Source: Parasponia andersonii (lineage: Eukaryota > Streptophyta > Magnoliopsida > Rosales > Cannabaceae). From it: a stretch of 64,000 bases of DNA. The stretch's first letter is position 1. The number at the start of each line of letters is the position of its first letter. The notes below the pieces were generated by a model. That model worked only from the letters and a program-made list of their open reading frames with translations, searched no databases and had not been told where the DNA came from. The DNA lies in assembly GCA_002914805.1 (NCBI GenBank), contig JXTB01000209.1, forward strand, positions 466,109-530,108, written 5' to 3'. Position numbers and translations under genes: made by a program. Below, one piece after another: positions 21,613 through 33,359 of this stretch.

Positions 21613-24600
21613 ATGAGTTCAGAGTGTGAACGTAATTAATATCCATATCAGAATCTATAATCAATATATCCAAATACGCCAACTTCGTACAAGTACAATA
21701 GTTTCCTATATAAATATGGCTTGCTTTGATGTAGTACTTCTGTGTTCTTTTTTAATGAAATAAAATAATTTTCTCAAGAATTTGCTTCGGAAAGATCCAA
21801 CCACTCTTTTTGTTTACAAAAATAAAAGACGGAATACTAGAGTATATCCAAGTAAGCGGATATATAAAATTTCTTAATCTTTTTTATCTTAACTATTGTT
21901 ACAACCCAAATTCTGGGACAGTGGTAGAAAAGAAATTTCACTAGAATTGAAAATTCCTTAATTTATAAAAAAAAATGTTTTAAGAGTTTTGAATTTTTAA
22001 ACTGCACAATAAATAAAAATTTTAAGAATTCTAACTAGTGAACTTATCTCATAGTTCATAGTTATCAATAAACATAGACTGAATAATTATTAGAAAAACT
22101 AAACTCAAATAGTTAATCAAGCATCATTATTTACATCTCAACATCAAGCTAGTATGACATATATAGTTTATAAACATTAGTAAAATCTATTTATTTAACA
22201 AGACTTAAACACAAGTCTTAAATCTGGACTCCTAACATTATCAAGTCACGAACTACAAGTAAAAGATAGCTTCTTAATCCACTCATTGATCGTCAATGTC
22301 ACACTGGACATCACATATGGACAAAGTAGGGAATGAGCATAAAATGCCTAGTAGATTACCTAATTCCCTTTTTTGAAAAGTCTTTTTATAATTCTCAAAA
22401 TATCTACGTAGTTAGTAGTACTGGAAAGTATTTTTATAAATATTAAGTATTCAAAAAATAAGTAGAAATCCATTATAGAAAGTCATACTAGAGACCAAAA
22501 CTAGATATTCAGGTCAAATATATTAAAACTCATAATAAATCAAGCAGAATGTACATTACATAAATCAACACCTTGAGCTCTCATCCTCTCATCACGACTA
22601 GAGCAACTTATATTACATGTATTGAGTGCTCTCTACCTGACATCTATCTCTGGAAACCGGAGGGATATCTGTGTGTCTAATTCTATTGAGCCAGAAGGGC
22701 ACCGAATACCTACACCTATCAAGTAAAGATAGTCAGAAAATAAATCCCATGTGAGTTTATGGGCTCTCACCAAAGGCGGGTGTACTAATCCACCTACTAC
22801 AATATCGTGATGCATGAGACGACTCTCATGCATGATCATATGAAATGTGTAATATGTGGAGTCTCAAACAGCCATGCAGTAGTTTAAAATTCTAGACGTA
22901 CTCTGATTTTAAAATAGAAATCCATTTTGTACTTAAAAATCCAAAAGTACAAATTATGTGGTTTAACCAAATTCCAAGTTTCAAACTTGTACAAAATTAT
23001 ACGTAAAATATCCAAAATAGTCCACAATGTTTCATAAGTTCACAGTTCATTAAAATAATTATTCAAATAAATTAATTTAATCAAATCATGAAATTTTATT
23101 TTTCAAAATAAATTCCAATTTTAATGAAAAATAATAGAAAACAAGGAAATTGAATCCCCGACCTCAAAATAGTAATTATGCTGAGCTAACAATACTAGAA
23201 AAGTCTTTTGTTGATCAACTTGTTATTTAGACGGTCATTTTCAAATCATGACACGTTCACTCGAAAAAATAAATTTTCAAACAAGGCTTCAGATTAAGAA
23301 ACAGAGGTCACCATTGAATTCAACCCAAAAATATTAGATTAGACATAAAATTTATTGAAAACGGGTTCCGATGCGAAACCGGCACTTGACACACAAAATG
23401 GTATAATTCACGAACTATTTTCTCGATTTTCATGCCACTTCAGAAAATAGTGATATTTAATATCAAAATTTATGTCCCGACCTCATTAAGTTCAAATTCG
23501 AAATCAGAACTCAATTTCGAGATCCCGAGCATTAAATTGGCTCAAAAAACCAAAAATTATATAAATATCACTTTTGAAAAATATTTAGAAAAATATCACT
23601 ATTTCTCTTCAATGATTAATGCACTTTTGGTTACCGTTTCAACACTTCAAAATCATAAGATTTTATGTTTCAATCTCTTTTTTGACATGATAGTGTTTTC
23701 TCGAGGTAATTAGCTAAATTCCAAAATAATTAGAAAAATATCATAAAATTTAATATTATTAAATTGCTATAGTAACGAGTTTCTCACCGGAGTCGAGTTA
23801 GAGGCTGAAGTGATCGGGAATGAAAGCTGACATCGAGACGAGTTGAACAATGGTGATGGCGACTTGATTGGACATCGAAAAAAGAAACGGTGGACGATTT
23901 TCCAGCACGATAGCACGATCTTCAAATGGTCGTAGTTCTGGCGAGACACAACGGTTCACAGCAGCAGCACCTGGCGTGGCTTCGTTGGCACCTCTTGCTC
24001 ATGACGTGCAAGTGCGCTGGGCGGCTGGGCTGGCGGTGAGCTCTCAGGTGAATAGTAACAGAGGTTAGGTTTTTCATTTTTGGTTGAGACTTTTGGGGAA
24101 AAAGAAGGAATTTTGGGGGGATTAATAAAAAATTTTAAAAACTGTAGATAGTGGGACACGTGTCAGTCACTAGTTTGACTGAAAAAAATTTCTAAAATTC
24201 TACTTTGACCACAAATTTTAAAAGATCTTTTCACTTTGGTACTTTTTTATTTATTTTTGACTCCTCCATTTTTAATTTCTTCTCCATTTTTGTCTCAATG
24301 CGTCTGGATCTTATATTGTCTAGATTCAACTTCAATCTTTTAATATTAAATATTTCATATTTTTATTTAAATAAATTCAAAAATAAAAAATTATCAAAAT
24401 ACTCTTGAATTAAAATTACTTAATTAACCTCACTAAATTTAGGATTTTACAACTATTATATGTAAATATGCAGGTAAGCAATCTTGGCCTGAGATGGTCG
24501 GAGTGCGGGGCGAGGTTGCTGAGGCAACAATTGAGAGGGAGAATCCTGGTGTCGATGCCGTGATCGTGCTGGAAGGAACACCTGGCGACACTCAGTTCGG

Positions 24601-24666
24601 TTTGATAGGGTTTGTATTATGGTCGATGAAAATGGCATTGTTAATATCGTTCCTCGAGTTGGTTAG
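21613..24666 (+). pseudogene. Broken potato type I inhibitor, copy 3, with a solo LTR in its intron
   Basis: Paralogue of copy 1. Exon 1 is 21613-21631 and ends GAAC before GTAATT, where the other copies end in G, so the splice-junction codon becomes Arg. Exon 2 starts at 24474 after an intact CAG acceptor and keeps the WPEMVG, ENP and GDTQF landmarks of copy 1. One base is missing near 24598 relative to copy 1, which shifts the frame just after the reactive loop. The original stop codon position (24664-24666) is still visible. The Cys of the FRC motif is also changed to a Phe codon in the original frame. The intron is 2842 bp instead of 160 bp because solo LTR C is inserted in it. Probably non-functional. 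Whether it is still transcribed cannot be told. Confidence 0.85.
21892..24456 (-). mobile_element. Solo LTR, copy C, in the intron of inhibitor copy 3
   Basis: Body 21897-24451 (2555 bp), reversed: it opens TGTTACAACCCAAATTC and closes AAATTTAGGATTTTACA. The 5-bp target duplication ACTAT is perfect at 21892-21896 and 24452-24456. The intact paralogue at 3779 keeps the empty site (TTAACTATTATGTATG near the end of its intron), which confirms the insertion point. No internal domain is present. Confidence 0.92.
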
Positions 24667-25595
24667 GTCACTCTAAGTCGAGTACTAGGGGTTCTATTGT
24701 TAACTTGTACTATCATAACAATCGTTCCCTATATTAAAATAAAATAAGTATTGGAAACGTTTTCCATCCGTACTTTGATGTAACATTATGAATATGCTCT
24801 TTACAATAAAGTAGCTTAATTAACAACTTTTAAGTAGCACTTTTTTTTTTACTAATTCTACGGAGTGCTTTTTTTAAAATAAAAATAATAATTTCATGGA
24901 AGCCAATTAAGAAGTATAATAATAAATCAAGTAAATATATCAAGTACAAATATCAAATTACAGGAAATTCATAATGATAGTAATTATCAAACTCAATTTT
25001 TAAAAAGATTTAGGCCTTTCTCAACGGTTGTGGCGGGATCACTGAGAAAAAGTATTTTTAAATTATTAATAAAGGATTTAGTGCTGTTTTTTTATTTTTC
25101 TCCTTTTCGGCTGTGTCTGAACCATAAAAAATTCAAATTTAAAAGAAAAACCATAAAACAAAACCCAAATAATATCAAAATAGGCATGGAAAAATCCCAA
25201 TTGATCTAGACATCTATAGGAATTTCTACATTCATATATATTATTGAAGGAAAAAAAAAATGAAGAGAAAAGCTCTACCGCAACCAAGGATTTCTCTCTC
25301 TTATATTATGAAAATTCAGAGGTAAGAAGAAGGGCTACAAAGAAGAAAAAGAGTTCTTCCGAGGAAGAAAGTGGTTAAAGTTTATGTTTGAGATATAGCA
25401 ATAAATACGTAAATACACGAATAGATGAGAAATAAAAAGAATTTCTATAACCTCTTTCTCTTTACAGATTAATAAAAGTAGCCTTAATTCATAATCATTA
25501 AGCATTATTAGTCTCTTTTAGCTTTTTTTTTTTTTTTTGCATTTTTGATTGTACATGTATATATTGGATTTTGTATCAAATTAGTTTTATATGTG

Positions 25596-25648
<53 letters not shown>

Positions 25649-25900
25649 AAATCACATGTTTTATTTCCTCTTTCATATCCCGCTTAAAAATGTCAACTTA
25701 TTAAATATGCGCTGGTAAAATTAATGTATAACCACCCATGCTATCTTAATAAACTTTTAAGTTAATGTATTATTAACCATTTTTCCATATAAATGTATCA
25801 AATACAACTTATGTTTGTAGAATGTGACTCGGGTGTACCAATCTATCCATGACTATTGTGATAGTATGTTTCTTTCATGCTTATCAGTTTTTTTCAGAAC
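24667..25900. other. 3' flank of inhibitor copy 3 and spacer with a GA microsatellite
   Basis: The first ~110 bp match the 3' flank of copy 1. A TA tract followed by (GA)n lies at about 25596-25645. No gene seen. Confidence 0.55.
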
Positions 25901-27250
25901 TTTCCAATAGATCACAGCCATAATACTATATATAGAGATGAAAATTTTATGCTCTCGAAGAGTATAATGTATATGTTGTTGTTCCTCTGAAGCAAAGGGT
26001 GAAACTTATGCAAGGCTAACATGGGCCTTAGTGACTTTGGAAATGTCAACCGCCAAAGAATCATGTCCAATTAAATTAATTTCTTCAACTAAAAGTGCAC
26101 ATATATTTCGTACATTATCTAAAATTATAGTTAGATGCCCTAATTTCAGAACATTTTTGAAGAAAACAATCAATTAAGAATTAATTTGTTTGGCTTTTAT
26201 TTTATGCACCTGGGCTTGATTCCCACCAAATGGGAAGTCGATTTTTTCGCTTGAGTTTCTTGAAACATATATAAACAAATTCTCAGTCTTACTCCATCTC
26301 TAAATTATATTTTGCCACATACAGAATTAAAGTACGTTTATAATTTTTAAGAAGAAATAATAAATTTCTTTGAAAGGTAATCTATTACGTACGTGGATAG
26401 CNTGAATTTTATGAAAAAATATAAATTATGATTATCTATTAATTAGTAAAGCTTCTTTGGAAGGTGAGTCAACAGCGTACAAATTATTTAGACTGAAAAA
26501 ATGGATAATAGACAATTGAGCTCTCTGGAAACTGAATTGGGTTATTTAGTTTTATTAGGCAAATTCGATACCATAGTCTACATGACGAATATGGGACAGT
26601 GGAACTGATTAATTCTTTGTAAGATATTTCAGAATACCTTCCGAAAAATAGTTTAAGAAAAATCGAAATATCTTGGAGCACAAATATTCTTGACAATGAA
26701 AACTTCTTAATTGTATGTGCGGAACCACTTGGTCCTGGAAACTATTGATGACCTTTCCGCATACGCTGGTTACCTTTTCTGTTTTCTTGTACTTTTCTTT
26801 CTTATGTCATGGCAAATGAATGTGAAGTATCTCCTCATGACCTTTTCGTTTAGATAATAACAAAAACTTGTCAATATATTTTTCTTAAATTGATAATTAT
26901 GTTTTTTTTTTGGCGTGTGAAAAGTGATATGACTAGAACAACGTCATAATTAGCCGCACCAAATTTATCATGGACTGAAACTTTATGAATCGATCGTTCT
27001 ACACTCAATTAAGTGTGAACAGTGAACACATGTGGCTGGATAAAATTTAAATGTTGATTTTCCTTCGTACAATTGGAAAAAAAAAAGTCAATAATATTGG
27101 CCAATCAAAAGAAAATTCAAAATACTAGCGAACTAGCTAGGATATATCTATAACTGGGGCATCTCCCAATGACTCAAAATCACAAATAAAATCGATCAAT
27201 CCATCGTAACAATTTAAGAGAAACTGATTTATTATATTGTTTTAGCAAAG
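25901..27250 (+). promoter_or_regulatory. Duplicated upstream region of broken inhibitor copy 4
   Basis: Shares GGAACCACTTGGTCCTGGAA (26721) and the AAAGTCAATAATATTGGCC block (27084-27105) with the other copies. The TATA position reads TATAAC at 27149-27154, weaker than in the intact copies. One unknown base lies at 26402. Confidence 0.5.
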
Positions 27251-28209
27251 ATGAGTTCCGAGTGTGAAGGTAATTAATTGATATAAAATCTCTAAACCTC
27301 TGTTTGGTACGCGGATAAGATTGGTACGCGGATAAGATAAGATAAGATTATTCTAAAACAATTCGATTAAATTGGATAAAATAGGATAATATAGAATTAT
27401 AGTCTAATTCTGTCTCATATTTGGTGTGTTATTTTTTTTAAAATAGGATTAGTTTCATAGTTTTGATTAAATAACAATTTTGAAGTTGATTAATTAGAAA
27501 AATACTATTTTTAAAAATTAATTTAGAAAAATACCATCTTAAAACTCAATTTTATAAAAAAATCACTTTCAAATACTTATTTACAAAAATACTACTTTCA
27601 CAAACATATTTATCAAATTACCATTTCTAAAACTTGATTTTGGAAAAATATCATTTTAAAACTATCTGCAAAAATACCACTTATAAAAAAATATTTTAAA
27701 AAGTACCATTTCTAGCTCTACCACTTTCAAAAGTTAATTCGAAAATACTACAAGTTTAATTTCGAAAGTACTATTTTTGCTACTTCAAAAATATTCTATT
27801 AATTTTAATCAAATTCTTAATCTTTTCCAATACCAAATTCCTAAGAAGATAAGATTATCTCATTCTAATCATATTATTTTTTGAGTAAATTATTTTAATT
27901 CAATCTATTAATCCTTTTCATATACACATAGTAAATATTGAGAATTTAATCAAATCTAATATATCTTTGTCATGCGTTTCAAACGTTTGTCATACGTTTG
28001 AAACGTGGCCTTCGTAAAAACTCATGGCTAGAGCTCGCCGGAACACATGGATATGTTGCCGCCGCGACAGTTGAGAGAGAGAAAATCAAAATGTAACTGC
28101 AGACATTATGTCAGAAGATTCATCTGTCCTTCCAGTTTTCCTATGCACAAGGGTTACGGTATGGGTCAATACAACAGATGTTGTTACCGGTACTCCCATA
28201 ATTGGTTAG
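27251..28209 (+). pseudogene. Broken potato type I inhibitor, copy 4
   Basis: Exon 1 (27251-27269, ending GAAG before GTAATT) is intact. The exon 2 relic at about 28013-28209 clearly matches copy 2, keeping for example AAAACTCATGG, AGAGCTCG and the terminal ATTGGTTAG. It is dead in several ways. The CAG acceptor in front of it is gone. A GA insertion in the GAGAGAGAG stretch shifts the frame and brings up a stop soon after (about 28094). The reactive-loop codons have drifted. The intron is enlarged by AT-rich inserted sequence. Confidence 0.82.
27290..27960. repeat. Inserted AT-rich sequence in the intron of inhibitor copy 4
   Basis: Sequence absent from the ~150-bp introns of the intact copies. 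It opens with CTCTGTTTGGTACGCGG and a short tandem copy of TTGGTACGCGGATAAGA. It then runs through degenerate AAATACCACTTT-like words and has AGATAAGATTATCT near the right end, roughly inverted to the AGATAAGATAAGATTA near the left end. It is probably a MITE-like element. No clean target duplication was found. Confidence 0.45.
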
Positions 28210-28223
28210 GACGTAAGTGTATA

Positions 28224-28376
28224 TGTAACAGCCCAAGAATCCCGCTAGCAGATATTGTGTGCTTTGCCACTTGGACCAAACCGCCCTCCGCAGTTCACGG
28301 TTTTCAAAACGCGTCTGATAGGGAAAGGTATCCACACCCTTATAAAGAGTGTTTCGTTCCCTTTTCCAGCCGATGN
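28224..28376 (+). mobile_element. Fragment of a dispersed LTR-like repeat
   Basis: Begins TGTAACAGCCCAAGAATCCC and contains AAAACGCGTCTGATAGGG, CCACACCCTTATAAAGAG and a CCGATG end. I recognise this order from a repeat found in many dicot genomes, usually with an LTR-type TGTAAC start. It breaks off at an unknown base (28376), followed by unrelated AT-rich DNA. Confidence 0.5.
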
Positions 28377-28879
28377 TTATATATATCTTATGTATCAAGA
28401 TATACAAATACGTAAAGGGATAATGGACAATATATGTTTAAATGGAAAATAGCATAGACTTCAGTTTCATCAAAATACAACTACTATCTCCTTGATTCTT
28501 AGAAATATCCTGATTGAGTTTTGCAAATGATCATGCAAAAGAAGTACTCCTTACATATTTTCGTTGACCAAAAGAAAGGAAAACCAAATTTAAAATACCA
28601 AAAATGCCTTTATTCAATTATACTTGAACAGTATTTGAAATGCATAAAAATAAAATAAAGACAAAAACAAATAAAAATTAAAATATGGCATTTGAACTTG
28701 TTGAAAGTTTGTTTTTTAATAAATAAGGGGAGTTTTATTGTAGGAGGGGCAAAATTCCTCCTATTGTAAGGGCATTTTTCAAGCCGTTAGATTAAATTTG
28801 TGAGGTCTTTATTAATTTGCTTATTCTATAAACACATATGCATGATTATGATGAAACATAGAAACGAAAAAAGAAAAGA

Positions 28880-29244
28880 AAAAGAAAAATACAGAGTTAT
28901 GAAAATAAAAAATAATAATTTCAACTCATACATGAGTTATCAAAAGCACTAATTTTCTATTTCTTTGAAATCGTGTTGTTCCATTGAATAAGAGACTTAA
29001 TTAGATCTGTACACATATATATAATATAATGATAGCCCAGAGAAACTGAAAAAAAAAAAAAAAAGAAAAATACAGAGTTATGAAAATAAAAAATAATAAT
29101 TTCAACTCATACATGAGTTATCAAAAGCACTAATTTTCTATTTCTTTGAAATCGTGTTGTTCCATTGAATAAGAGACTTAATTAGATCTGTACACATATA
29201 TATAATATAATGATAGCCCAGAGAAACTGAAAAAAAAAAAAAAA
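28880..29244. repeat. Near-perfect 181-bp tandem duplication
   Basis: The stretch from AGAAAAATACAGAGTTATG to GAGAAACTGAAAAAA is present twice in a row at an offset of 181 bp, with no difference seen outside the A-run. Either a very recent duplication or an assembly error at the poly-A. Confidence 0.85.
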
Positions 29245-30355
29245 TCTCAATACCTGGAAAATTACACAAAGCAAAAAAACTATTGAGAACGAAATTGGAG
29301 ATTTCTTTGTGCATAAAAGTTTATTCTTTCATACATATATTTGTAGAAAAAAAATATCATCTCTAGAATTTTGCTTTCCCAGATTTCCCTGTAACCGAAA
29401 AAAAAATAAGAAAAAATAAGAAAAGGACAAAAATTAATAGAGATATACAATTGACGATATCGATATCTTCAAATCAGAGATTATAATTTGATCCACAACA
29501 TAAAGAGAAGAAAGTTTGTTTATTTGTCTCTTTTTTAGATTATCAGGAGAATCATCGTCTCTTTTTTCAAGTCTCCAATTTTCTTGCTCTCCTAATTTTG
29601 TAATTTTATTTTCTCTAAAAGTATAAATCTCATCAATTGACTACTGTTATAATATTTATTTTTCTTCAAATCTTGGATGAAGCATTTTTTTTTCTGTTTT
29701 TGTTTTCTTCTTCCGAGTTTTCTTTCCCTCTCTTATCTGGGTAAATAATAAATATTATAATCCTTACTTCTTAACTAATAAAATTCGTTAAAGTTCACCC
29801 CTAAATGCAGGAGGGGTCCTACACTAAGCTAGAATTTTTTCGATAGAAGCATTATTAGTTATCTTAAAAAGAATTAGATCTCTTAATCAACCTCGTAAGC
29901 TTTTACACCTTAAATAACTCCGGACGGCTACTGATTTATCTAAGCAGCTATGACATTTGGCGAATTATTCCTTCTTTACAATGCAGCCAAATCGATATAT
30001 ACACAATGAGGATTAATATTTTACACTTTTATAACTTTGGTTTCGACGTTGCAGGAATCATCGACTAAATTTAGGATCTATATATAATATATCATATATT
30101 CTAAATAATTGATCTCCATCTGGGTTTTTGCTGTCCAATTGCCAATCTTTGTCCGTACATATCTAATTAGGACGGTGCGATTTTATAGAAATATATATAT
30201 CTAGCGATACCATTTTTTGTTTTCTTTTTTACATCACGGATCGCAAATAGCAATGAAGCATATATAATATTTATTAGAAAATTATTTGTCATAGATAGAT
30301 GACATATTATCTTGATGATGAAGTATAGATTAATATTATTAGAGCAAGCAAACGA
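29245..30355. other. AT-rich spacer, no gene seen
   Basis: No frame or RNA gene could be supported. The open stretch on the minus strand at 30167-30403 is low complexity and overlaps the inhibitor promoter. Confidence 0.5.
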
Positions 30356-30527
30356 ACGCCGAGAGTCGAGGTTGAAAAAGTCAACATTGACCAAACACAA
30401 CAAGCTCTTGTGTATTGAAGTTTGAAACCATCTCTCTATATAAATGCTACTCCTCTCTTAATTATTAGCTTCTATAGATAGTACTGCATAAGATTATCAA
30501 AGCTACGCAGAGAGCTAGAAGTCAAAT
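30356..30527 (+). promoter_or_regulatory. Promoter of inhibitor gene 5
   Basis: AAAAAGTCAACATTGACC then AAACACAA at 30375-30400 holds W-box cores on both strands (GTCAA and TTGACC), and the block matches the other inhibitor promoters. TATATAAAT at 30437-30445 is 83 bp before the start codon. Confidence 0.6.
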
Positions 30528-30924
30528 ATGGCATCAAAATCATCTGAAGGTATAATTAAATTCTTACAAAACTTTTTCTTAATCTGTAAATCCCATCACT
30601 TGATATACATTAGGCGTACTATATTTAATATGGGATCATATATTAATTATACACAAATATATATATATATATATACATTTTACAGATTATTGAAATTATA
30701 TTTTTATAGCAAGTGCAGCTGCAGGTAATAAGAGCTCATGGCCTGAGCTGGTGGGAATTCACAATGAGGTTGCTGAAATGACGATCCAGAAGGAGAATCC
30801 TTCTGTGAAAGCTGTGATAGTAGTGCCGGAAGGGTCATTTGTCACTCTTGAGTTACGGCGTGATAGGGTTCGCCTTTGGGTCGACCAACAAGGCTTGGTT
30901 ACTCGGGTCCCTAATATTGGTTAA
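30528..30924 (+). CDS. Potato type I (I13) serine proteinase inhibitor, copy 5 (cysteine-free)
   Basis: Third intact and most diverged member. Exon 1 is 30528-30549. With the acceptor that matches the paralogues, exon 2 is 30725-30924, giving 73 residues that start MASKSSEGNKSSWPELVG and end VPNIG. A second acceptor 15 bp upstream (after 30709) is also in frame and would add five residues (ASAAA), giving 78. The loop EGSFVTLELRRD has the canonical Thr at P2, Leu49 at P1 and Glu50 at P1', so it fits a chymotrypsin- or subtilisin-type inhibitor better than copies 1 and 2. Both cysteines are absent: the N-terminal Cys is replaced within KSS and the loop-side Cys by Arg53, as in the disulfide-free members of the family. 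No signal peptide is seen. Confidence 0.92.
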
Positions 30925-31104
30925 TTAATTTATATGTATTAGGACTCCAACATTTCAGTTTTCGATAGCACTTATTTTGGACTTGAGAAAGTTACCATGC
31001 TTCTCTTTAATTATTTAGCACTATCATGATATATGCTGCCTACGAAAACGAAATTATATTCTTCATTACTTGATGTAAGGACCTGTTTAATTTGAATACA
31101 CTAC

Positions 31105-31660
31105 AAGGGCTATATCGACGAAGTCTAAAACGGCAAAAAATAGTCATCCTTATAGACCTGATCTATAACGACAACAACAATAATTTGTCGTCGTTATCGA
31201 AAGTCAATCACGAAAAATTGACTAAATATGTTATAGTACCGATATTTGTCATCGTTATAGGTAAAATATTAGCGATGACGTGAGATTATTGTCGCTATAG
31301 AGTGTACAAAAAAAATGCACCCTCGTACAGTAACTTACTTGGGGGAAAATAGGCGCTTTTTGGAAGTTGTGAAAATATCAGATCTTATAGCGACGATATT
31401 TGTCGCCGTTATAGAGTTTTTTAAATTTTTTTATAATTTCAAATAGAAATTAATTAATAAAAAAAATCTAAAAATACTATAACGACTACAAGTTATCGTC
31501 ACTATAGCTCAAGCCGAAAATTTGGGCAGGTAATTAGTAGCCGCATAAATTTGACCCGGAAAAAAAAAATTAAATTAAAACAGTGTCGTCGAAGCTATAA
31601 CAACGACATTTTCTTCTACAACAGTAACAAATGTCACCGCTATAGGTCTTGCAATATAAA
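31105..31660. repeat. Left subterminal repeats of the CACTA element
   Basis: At least six copies of a near-palindrome built from CTATAGCGACGACAAATGTC and its inverse, for example around 31195, 31245, 31280, 31385, 31480 and 31640. In En/Spm such motifs bind the TNPA protein. That role is inferred here. Confidence 0.75.
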
Positions 31661-31699
31661 AACTCATTGATCGTCTTCTTCTTCTAAGTTTTCACACAC

Positions 31700-31721
31700 C
31701 CACATATCTCTCTCTCTTTCA

Positions 31722-31756
<35 letters not shown>

Positions 31757-31885
31757 AACCCACCGACAACCTCTCTCCGTCTTTGTTCTCTCTTTCTATC
31801 TATAGGTAATGCTCTATTTTTCTCTCATTTATCTTATTTTGTCTCTCTAACTCTCTCTCTCTNNNCTCTCTCTCTCTCTCAATGT
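31700..31885. repeat. CT microsatellite inside the CACTA element
   Basis: Runs of CTCTCT at about 31707-31755 and 31845-31880, the second holding three unknown bases. They lie just after the subterminal repeats and could be part of the old leader of the element's gene. Confidence 0.7.
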
Positions 31886-32634
31886 GACAAAGACGCCACC
31901 ACTCTCCTCTGCCGTCCTCTGCCACCAACAACTGGTTAGCTTTTTCATGTTTTTTAAATATTTATTTAGAATATTAAAAATTATTTTTAAGTAATTATTT
32001 AGAGTATAAAAAATAGGAATTAGATTATATTGTTGTTAGATTTATGTATTTGGTAGTAATAGGTTAATTTTATATAATATTTAAAAATAATGAGATTAGA
32101 TTATTATTGAAATGTGGTTATATTTATATATTAGTTAAAAATAATAGGTTAGTTTATATTATTTAAATTGTGTAAAATGATTTGTTATATTGGATTCGTG
32201 GTATGGTTAGATAATATAGGATTATTTTGGATTTATGATATGACGAGATTATTTTTTTTTTTTTTGTAATATTGTGAGATTTATTTGGATATATTAAATT
32301 ATTTTATTAGATTACGTTAGCTTGTGGTTAAATTGAATATGTAGGATTAACATTTGTGTGAAAATAATATGGAAAAATTATATTTATAAGTAATTATTTT
32401 TTGGTTTATGTTGTGTATTTAAATTTGGATTTATGTTAGGTTAGATTTGAAATAATAAAATTAGATTAATATGAATGTTAGATTAGTAATTTAATTTAAT
32501 GATAAATGATGAAATTAGATTAGAATAAATTTTGTAATTTAATTAGAAATATGAACTAACAATAAAAAAATATGATAAAAATTAATAAATGATAATAGGA
32601 ATAATTAAATAAATTAATAATCTATTTTAATAAG

Positions 32635-32639
<5 letters not shown>
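31886..32639. other. AT-rich interior of the CACTA element, no gene seen
   Basis: Continuous AT-rich DNA with many GATTAGATTA-like words and no coding frame, probably degenerate intron or leader of the element. Confidence 0.5.
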
Positions 32640-32670
<31 letters not shown>

Positions 32671-33149
32671 AAAAATAAATAAAAGGTAATAATAACTATT
32701 TAACACTTTTAGACAATAACTTATACACTTTAACAAATAATTAAATATTTAATAAAAGGTAATAAAATTAATTAATAAAGATAGTAATATGAGTCATAAA
32801 ATAAAGTTAATAATTAATATGAAATAAGTAGGACTTGAGTATAAGGCAATAATAAATAAATAAATAATTAAAGAGTAAGATTAATTATATAATTAAATTA
32901 AAATAACTAATTTATAATAATATTTTTTAAGAACGGGCATCAACTCTCTTTTAAGATTAGCTAATAATAATAATAATAATAATACACGTTAATAAGTAAG
33001 CTTAAATAATAATAATAATAATAATAATAATACATAGAAAAAAAAGGTAATAATAAATATATTATCAGAATAATAGTAATAGTAGTAGTAATAATAATAA
33101 TACATACAATAAATAAAAGGTAATAATAATTATANAATAATAATTATAT

Positions 33150-33181
<32 letters not shown>

Positions 33182-33294
33182 ATAAAAATAAATGTGCTTA
33201 AATAATAGTAATAATATTACATAAAATAAATAAAAGGTAATAATAACTATATTTTCATAATAATAATAATAATACATGATAATAAACAAACTTA

Positions 33295-33332
<38 letters not shown>

Positions 33333-33345
33333 ATAAAAATAAATA
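32640..33345. repeat. Dispersed (TAA)n microsatellite cluster
   Basis: At least six separate runs of ATA/TAA triplets (about 32640-32668, 32965-32983, 33008-33031, 33150-33181, 33260-33273, 33296-33331), several followed by the same words ACATAAAAATAAATAAAAGG. A segment ending in a triplet run seems to have been copied several times. Confidence 0.75.
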
Positions 33346-33359
33346 AAAGGTAATAATTA

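Noticed and set aside
28047-28415. Open frame of 122 codons
   Set aside because: Reads through the broken exon 2 of inhibitor copy 4 in the wrong frame and then the LTR-like fragment, with an unknown base inside.
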